64,000 bases of DNA, from the NCBI RefSeq assembly GCF_022414535.1, contig NZ_JADWYM010000026.1, positions 38,400-102,399 of the forward strand, written 5' to 3'. Below the pieces are notes generated by a model that saw nothing but the letters and a program-made list of their open reading frames with translations, searched no databases and was not told where the DNA came from. This DNA is from Streptomyces sp. MUM 2J (GTDB lineage Bacteria; Actinomycetota; Actinomycetes; Streptomycetales; Streptomycetaceae). Position numbers and translations under genes: made by a program. Below, piece by piece: positions 57,393 through 64,000 of the stretch (position 1 is the first letter of the stretch; each line of letters begins with the position of its first letter).

Positions 57393-59201
57393 GTGGCAGC
57401 ACCCAAAAAGGGCCGGAGCGCGAGCGCCCAGAGCAAGCCCTGGCGCTCGCTGGCCCTGATCCTGATCGCCATCGCGGCGCTCACCGGAGGCATGTTCGCC
57501 TCCGGTGACACCACCCCGCGACTCGGCATCGACCTTGCCGGCGGCACGAGCATCACGCTCAAAGCGGTGAACGAGCCCGGCAAGCCGAACGCGATCAACA
57601 AGGCGAACATGAAGACCGCCGTCGGTATCATCGAGCGGCGTGTCAACGGCCTCGGCGTCTCGGAAGCGGAGGTGCAGACCCAGGGGAACGAGAACATCGT
57701 CGTCAACATCCCCCGGGGCACCAACGAGAAGCAGGCCCGTGACCAGGTCGGAACCACGGCCAAGCTCTTCTTCCGGCCCGTGATCACCGGCCAGCCGGCT
57801 CCCGCGCAGAAGTCCGCCAGCCCGTCGTCCTCCCCGTCGTCCCCGGGTGGGACCGGCTCCGGCAAGTCCACCGAGCCCAGCGCCCCGGCCACCTCGACCG
57901 CCTCGTCGCCGGCCGGCTCCACCAGCCCGAGTCCCTCGGAGACCAAGCAGGGCCGCTCCCTGTCGGGCGGTCTGCTGGCAGCGGACGACAAGGCGTCGTC
58001 CTCCCCGTCCCCCTCCACCAGCGGCTCCTCCTCGCCGAGCCCGTCCACCTCCGCCCCGGCACCGAGCACCACGGACGCCTCGGCCGGCCTGGAGGCACAA
58101 CTGGCGGCCCTGGACTGCTCCACCCCCGAGGCCCGCGCCGCCGCGAGCGAGAAGGCCAGGGCGGCCAAGGAGACCGACAGCATCGTCGCCTGCGATCCCC
58201 GGGCCCAGTACAAGTACGCGCTCGGCCCGGTCGCGGTGAAGGGCGAGCGGATCAAGTCGGCCGACGCGGTCTTCGACACCCAGGCGGCCCAGGGCTGGAT
58301 CGTCCAGATGGACTTCGACGGCACCGGCGCCAAGCAGTTCGCCGACGTCACCGGCGAGCTGGCCGCCAAGGCCCCGCCGCAGAACCAGTTCGCCATCGTC
58401 CTCGACGGTGAGATCGCGTCCGCCCCGTCCCTGAGCGGAGCGATCACCGGCGGCAGCGCCCAGATCACCGGAGGGTTCACCGAGCAGACCGCTCGCGACC
58501 TGGCCAACATGCTGTCGTACGGCGCGCTCCCGCTCTCCTTCCAGGAGCAGAGCGTGACCACCGTGACCGCCGCCCTCGGTGGTGAGCAGCTGCGCGCCGG
58601 CCTGATCGCCGGCGCCATCGGTCTCGCCCTGGTGATCATCTACCTGGTCACCTACTACCGGGGTCTCTCCTTCATCGCGATCTTCTCGCTGCTCGTCTCC
58701 GCGATCCTCACCTACGTGATCATGTCGCTGCTCGGCCCGGCGATCGGCTTCGCCCTGAACCTGCCGGCGGTGTGCGGTGCCATCGTCGCGATCGGTATCA
58801 CAGCGGACTCGTTCATCGTCTACTTCGAACGCATCCGCGACGAGATCCGCGAGGGCCGTACGCTGCGCCCCGCCGTCGAGCGGGCGTGGCCACGGGCCAG
58901 GCGCACCATCCTGGTCTCCGACTTCGTGTCGTTCCTCGCCGCCGCGGTGCTGTTCATCGTCACCGTCGGCAAGGTCCAGGGCTTCGCGTTCACGCTGGGT
59001 CTGACCACCGTCCTCGACGTCGTGGTGGTCTTCCTCTTCACCAAGCCGCTCATGACCATCCTCGCCCGCCGGAAGTTCTTCGCGGACGGCCACAAGTGGT
59101 CCGGCCTCGACCCGAAGAGCCTGGGTGCCAAGCCGCCGCTGCGCCGCACCCGCCGTCCCGCCGGTCCCGTCGCCGGCCCTGCCGAGACGAAGGAGGCGTG
59201 A
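57393..59201 (+). CDS. secD: Protein translocase subunit SecD
   Basis: A 602-residue RND-type membrane protein that, with SecF, uses the proton gradient to pull proteins through the Sec channel. One membrane helix near residue 20 (LALILIAIAALTGGMF) leads into the P1 region (GIDLAGGTSITL). A cluster of five helices is at the C-terminus (GLALVIIYLVTYYRGLSFIAIFSLLV, FVSFLAAAVLFIVTVGKVQGFA). Residues about 130-235 are a Ser/Pro/Thr-rich insertion not found in E. coli SecD. The start is GTG 57393. Confidence 0.94.
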   Translation: MAAPKKGRSASAQSKPWRSLALILIAIAALTGGMFASGDTTPRLGIDLAGGTSITLKAVNEPGKPNAINKANMKTAVGIIERRVNGLGVSEAEVQTQGNENIVVNIPRGTNEKQARDQVGTTAKLFFRPVITGQPAPAQKSASPSSSPSSPGGTGSGKSTEPSAPATSTASSPAGSTSPSPSETKQGRSLSGGLLAADDKASSSPSPSTSGSSSPSPSTSAPAPSTTDASAGLEAQLAALDCSTPEARAAASEKARAAKETDSIVACDPRAQYKYALGPVAVKGERIKSADAVFDTQAAQGWIVQMDFDGTGAKQFADVTGELAAKAPPQNQFAIVLDGEIASAPSLSGAITGGSAQITGGFTEQTARDLANMLSYGALPLSFQEQSVTTVTAALGGEQLRAGLIAGAIGLALVIIYLVTYYRGLSFIAIFSLLVSAILTYVIMSLLGPAIGFALNLPAVCGAIVAIGITADSFIVYFERIRDEIREGRTLRPAVERAWPRARRTILVSDFVSFLAAAVLFIVTVGKVQGFAFTLGLTTVLDVVVVFLFTKPLMTILARRKFFADGHKWSGLDPKSLGAKPPLRRTRRPAGPVAGPAETKEA

Positions 59202-59203
59202 GC

Positions 59204-60307
59204 ATGTCGAAACTCGGCAGCATCGGCGCTCGACTGCACCGCGGTGAGATCAGCTACGACTTCGTCGGCCACCGCAAGATCTGGTACGGCGTCTCCATCC
59301 TGATCACCATCACGGCCATCCTCGGCCTGGCGGTGCGCGGGCTGAACATGGGGATCGACTTCGAGGGCGGCGCCGTCTTCGTCACCCCGAAGACCAGCGT
59401 CTCCGTCGCCCAGGCGGAGGAGTACGCGCGGGACGCGGCCGGCCACGAGGTGGTCGTGCAGAAGCTCGGTACGGGCGGTCTGCGCGTCCAGATCGCGGGC
59501 ATGGACACGGCCCAGTCCGACGAGGTCAAGCGTGAACTCGCCCAGGACCTCAAGCTCGACCCGGAGAAGATCAACGCCGACCTCGTCGGTCCCAGCTGGG
59601 GCGAGCAGATCGCCAACAAGGCCTGGCAGGGCCTGGCGATCTTCATGATCCTCGTGGTGATCTACCTGGCGATCGCCTTCGAGTGGCGCATGGCCGTCGC
59701 GGCACTCGTCGCCCTGATCCACGACATCACCATCACCGCCGGCATCTACGCCCTCGTCGGATTCGAGGTCACGCCCGGCACGGTGATCGGCCTGCTCACG
59801 ATCCTCGGTTACTCGCTGTACGACACGGTCGTCGTCTTCGACTCCCTCAAGGAGCAGACGAAGGACATCACCAAGCAGACCAGGTCCACCTACAGCGAGA
59901 TCGCCAACCGTTCGATCAACGGCACCCTGGTCCGCTCCATCAACACCACGGTCGTCGCGCTGCTGCCGGTCGCCGGTCTGCTGTTCATCGGCGGCGGCTT
60001 CCTCGGCGCCGGAACCCTCAACGACATCTCGCTCTCGCTGTTCGTCGGCCTCGCGGCCGGTGCCTACTCCTCGATCTTCATCGCCACGCCGCTCGTCGCC
60101 GACCTCAAGGAGCGCGAGCCGCAGATGAAGGCCCTCAGGAAGCGGGTCCTGGCCAAGCGCGCCCAGGCCGCCGCCGCGGAGGAGACGGCCGGGGCCCGGG
60201 CCGCGGCCGGTGGGCCCGAGGACGCCGCCCCGGCGGTCGTCGGGCCGCGCAACCAGCCCACCTCCCGCGGCCGCGGCCGGGGCCGACCCTCGGGGAAGCG
60301 CCCGTGA
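59204..60307 (+). CDS. secF: Protein translocase subunit SecF
   Basis: A 367-residue partner of SecD. It has the first helix (WYGVSILITITAILGLAVRG), then GIDFEGGAVFV, and the five-helix RND core (AIFMILVVIYLAIAFEW, ITITAGIYALVGFEVTPGTVIGLLTILGYSLYDTVVVFD, SINTTVVALLPVAGLLFIGGG). A basic Gly/Arg tail of about 60 residues follows. ATG 59204 has AAGGAGG seven bases upstream; GTG 59198 is an in-frame alternative. It lies 2 bp after secD. Confidence 0.95.
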   Translation: MSKLGSIGARLHRGEISYDFVGHRKIWYGVSILITITAILGLAVRGLNMGIDFEGGAVFVTPKTSVSVAQAEEYARDAAGHEVVVQKLGTGGLRVQIAGMDTAQSDEVKRELAQDLKLDPEKINADLVGPSWGEQIANKAWQGLAIFMILVVIYLAIAFEWRMAVAALVALIHDITITAGIYALVGFEVTPGTVIGLLTILGYSLYDTVVVFDSLKEQTKDITKQTRSTYSEIANRSINGTLVRSINTTVVALLPVAGLLFIGGGFLGAGTLNDISLSLFVGLAAGAYSSIFIATPLVADLKEREPQMKALRKRVLAKRAQAAAAEETAGARAAAGGPEDAAPAVVGPRNQPTSRGRGRGRPSGKRP

Positions 60308-60843
60308 CCGACATCGAGGAGCTGCTGCTCAGCCGCATCCGCGATGTGGCCGACTACCCGGAACCGGGGGTGATGTTCAAGGACATCACCCCGCTCCTGG
60401 CCGACCCGGCGGCGTTCACCGCGCTCACCGACGCGTTCGCGGAGATCGCCGAGCGCACCGCCGCCACCAAGATCGTCGGCCTGGAGGCGCGTGGGTTCAT
60501 CCTCGGCGCTCCGGTGGCCGTCCGCGCCGGACTCGGCTTCGTCCCCGTCCGCAAGGCGGGCAAGCTTCCGGGAGCCACCCTCAGCCAGGCGTACGACCTG
60601 GAGTACGGCTCGGCGGAGATCGAGGTCCACGCCGAGGACCTGTGCTCCGGCGATCGCGTGCTCGTGGTCGACGACGTCCTGGCCACCGGCGGCACCGCGG
60701 AGGCGTCCATCCAGCTCGTCCAGCGCGCGGGCGCCGAGGTCGCCGGCGTCGCCGTGCTGATGGAGCTGGGTTTCCTCGCCGGCCGCGGCCGGCTGGAGAC
60801 GGCTCTGCGCGGAGCGCCGCTGGAGTCGCTGCTCACGGTCTGA
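60304..60843 (+). CDS. apt: Adenine phosphoribosyltransferase
   Basis: A 179-residue salvage enzyme that makes AMP from adenine and PRPP. The PRPP-binding loop is RVLVVDDVLATGGTA, and the adenine/hood region includes GLEARGFILGAPVAV. The GTG 60304 overlaps the secF stop by 4 bp (GTGA), so it is translationally coupled to secDF. The apt-relA pairing is usual in actinobacteria. Confidence 0.94.
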   Translation: MTDIEELLLSRIRDVADYPEPGVMFKDITPLLADPAAFTALTDAFAEIAERTAATKIVGLEARGFILGAPVAVRAGLGFVPVRKAGKLPGATLSQAYDLEYGSAEIEVHAEDLCSGDRVLVVDDVLATGGTAEASIQLVQRAGAEVAGVAVLMELGFLAGRGRLETALRGAPLESLLTV

Positions 60844-60853
60844 GAGGCGTGCG

Positions 60854-60900
60854 ACGCCCCTGGGGCGGGCCCGGAGGAATCCGGCGCCCGCCCCAGGCGT
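60854..60900 (+). terminator. Terminator after apt
   Basis: A 12-bp core stem plus outer pairs (60854-60870 with 60886-60900; two bulged bases), an inner CCGG/CCGG hairpin, then TTTCT. It closes the secDF-apt transcript 10 bases after the stop. Confidence 0.75.
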
Positions 60901-61014
60901 TTCTCCGGTAGACGGCCCTCACATCGGCCTGAAGGCGATCCTGGAGCCCAGGATCGCTACGATGGGGACTCCGGAGCCTGACCGGGGCACCCGGATCGCG
61001 CACGAGGAGCCCTC

Positions 61015-63543
<2,529 letters not shown>

Positions 63544-63570
63544 TTTCCGGGCTGGGGGGTGTTTCGGAGG

Positions 63571-63633
63571 TCCCGCGCAGCATCCACGGCGCCCGGCACG
63601 CACTCTCGCCGCACCGGCCGCAAGCCCGAGTAC
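63571..63633. repeat. 63-bp dispersed repeat, copy 2 (after relA)
   Basis: Nearly identical to the element after thrS (42921-42983); the four differences are transitions (A/G or C/T). It lies 28 bases past the relA stop. Confidence 0.85.
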
Positions 63634-63870
63634 GTCCGGTACGAGGTCCTTCGTCCGGCACGCCGAGAGCACGCACCGGACACCGCGGGCACCGCACCGG
63701 ACTCTCGAAACACCCCCTGGGCCCACATCGGGCGATCACTCGTACGAGTGAGAGCGGCGTCCGCCGCACCGGGAGGGACTCACGGGCGGAAGCACCGGAC
63801 GCCGCTCGCCGTACGGGAGGTCTGCGGGTCCGCGGGCGTCCCGGCGCGGGGAGCGGCCCCGCGCGGCGAG

Positions 63871-63915
63871 CACGCCGAAGGCCCCCGTACAGCGCGTACG
63901 GGGACCTTCGGCGTG
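63871..63915. terminator. Terminator-type hairpin near the right edge
   Basis: A 20-bp stem with one C/A mismatch (63871-63890 with 63896-63915) and a 5-base loop. It could terminate relA or a minus-strand gene beyond the window. Confidence 0.65.
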
Positions 63916-64000
63916 GACGGTCGCGGCGAGCGGCTAGGGAGCGTATTGCGTCGTGATCAATCTGCGAGATCTGCCTGCGCGGCAGGGTTTGGACCGGTAG

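Larger units (their letters stand above)
63544..64000. other. Region downstream of relA; no clear gene
   Basis: 457 bases. It starts with the dispersed 63-bp repeat (63571-63633) and contains a strong hairpin at 63871-63915. A minus-strand frame ends at 63934 (...LITTQYAP stop) and continues off the window, but its 21 visible codons include rare AGA, AAA and TTG codons, so I do not call a gene. Confidence 0.5.

Noticed and set aside
63934..64000. C-terminus of a minus-strand gene entering from the right edge
   Set aside because: Only 21 codons are visible and they include AGA twice, AAA and TTG, which are rare in Streptomyces genes. The hairpin at 63871-63915 would fit a gene end, so the possibility remains open.

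Overview
The window is a piece of high-G+C actinobacterial chromosome, almost certainly from a Streptomyces. Supporting signs are the extreme G/C third-position bias, frequent GTG/TTG starts, SsgB (a sporulation protein restricted to morphologically complex actinomycetes), the PI/PIM lipid genes, and the gene run yebC-ruvCAB-yajC-secD-secF-apt-relA. From memory, the order argH...metNIQ...cob genes...ssgB...thrS...pgsA-pimA...pdxST...ruvCAB-secDF-apt-relA is the conserved core order of S. coelicolor and relatives. Nearly everything here therefore looks like core chromosome. I see no prophage, IS element, CRISPR array or large biosynthetic cluster.

Layout. 0-12.6 kb: the end of argH, an aldo/keto reductase, a TetR regulator with its own operator and an adjacent MFS exporter, a PlsC-type acyltransferase convergent with the exporter, a Tat-type glycerophosphodiesterase, a small sigma-like factor, a GNAT enzyme, two small membrane proteins, and the methionine importer metNIQ preceded by a Met/Cys-rich leader peptide and hairpins (a likely attenuator). 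12.7-20.1 kb: corrin and siroheme genes cobL, a very large BluB-CobT fusion with about 890 residues of Pro/Ala/Glu-rich sequence in front, and a precorrin-2 dehydrogenase/SUMT fusion, followed by a SpoU-type RNA methylase. 21-25 kb: a membrane Ser/Thr kinase, a tiny membrane protein, an APH-fold kinase and a zinc-ribbon protein. 25.0-25.5 kb: a minus-strand tRNA operon Gly-Cys-Val-Val-Val. 25.6-29.6 kb: PabB/PabC-like folate enzymes, a tandem GNAT protein, a DsbA-like protein and a small membrane protein. 29.8-32.2 kb: a CGNR zinc-finger protein and ssgB on the minus strand, a TIGR02611 membrane protein, and a tRNA-Val(CAC).

32.2-38.0 kb: a stretch bounded by two identical tRNA-Val(CAC) genes. 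It holds 1.6 kb with no convincing gene (including a 9 x 9-bp repeat), an MBL-fold hydrolase, a very large polytopic membrane protein and an SRPBCC protein. 38-40.8 kb: a DnaQ-like exonuclease divergent from a coupled pair, a DUF4365 PD-(D/E)XK-like protein and an uncharacterised protein with an OB-like C-terminus. This is the best candidate for an undescribed functional unit. 40.9-51 kb: thrS, a HIT protein, then the phosphatidylinositol-mannoside operon pgsA-patA-pimA. Two minus-strand genes lie between them, a membrane protein and the EF-G paralogue EF-G2. 51-64 kb: pdxS-pdxT (vitamin B6), yebC, ruvC-ruvA-ruvB (Holliday junction resolution), yajC-secD-secF (Sec translocon accessory), apt and relA (stringent response). 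Many of these genes overlap by 4 bp or sit within a few bases of each other.

The most interesting non-gene signals are: the metNIQ leader; a 63-bp dispersed repeat found just after both thrS and relA; a 21-bp perfect inverted repeat inside pdxT; a 35-bp triplicated element that ends in the yebC terminator; and several micro-repeats. All family calls are from reading translations by eye; no database search was possible.
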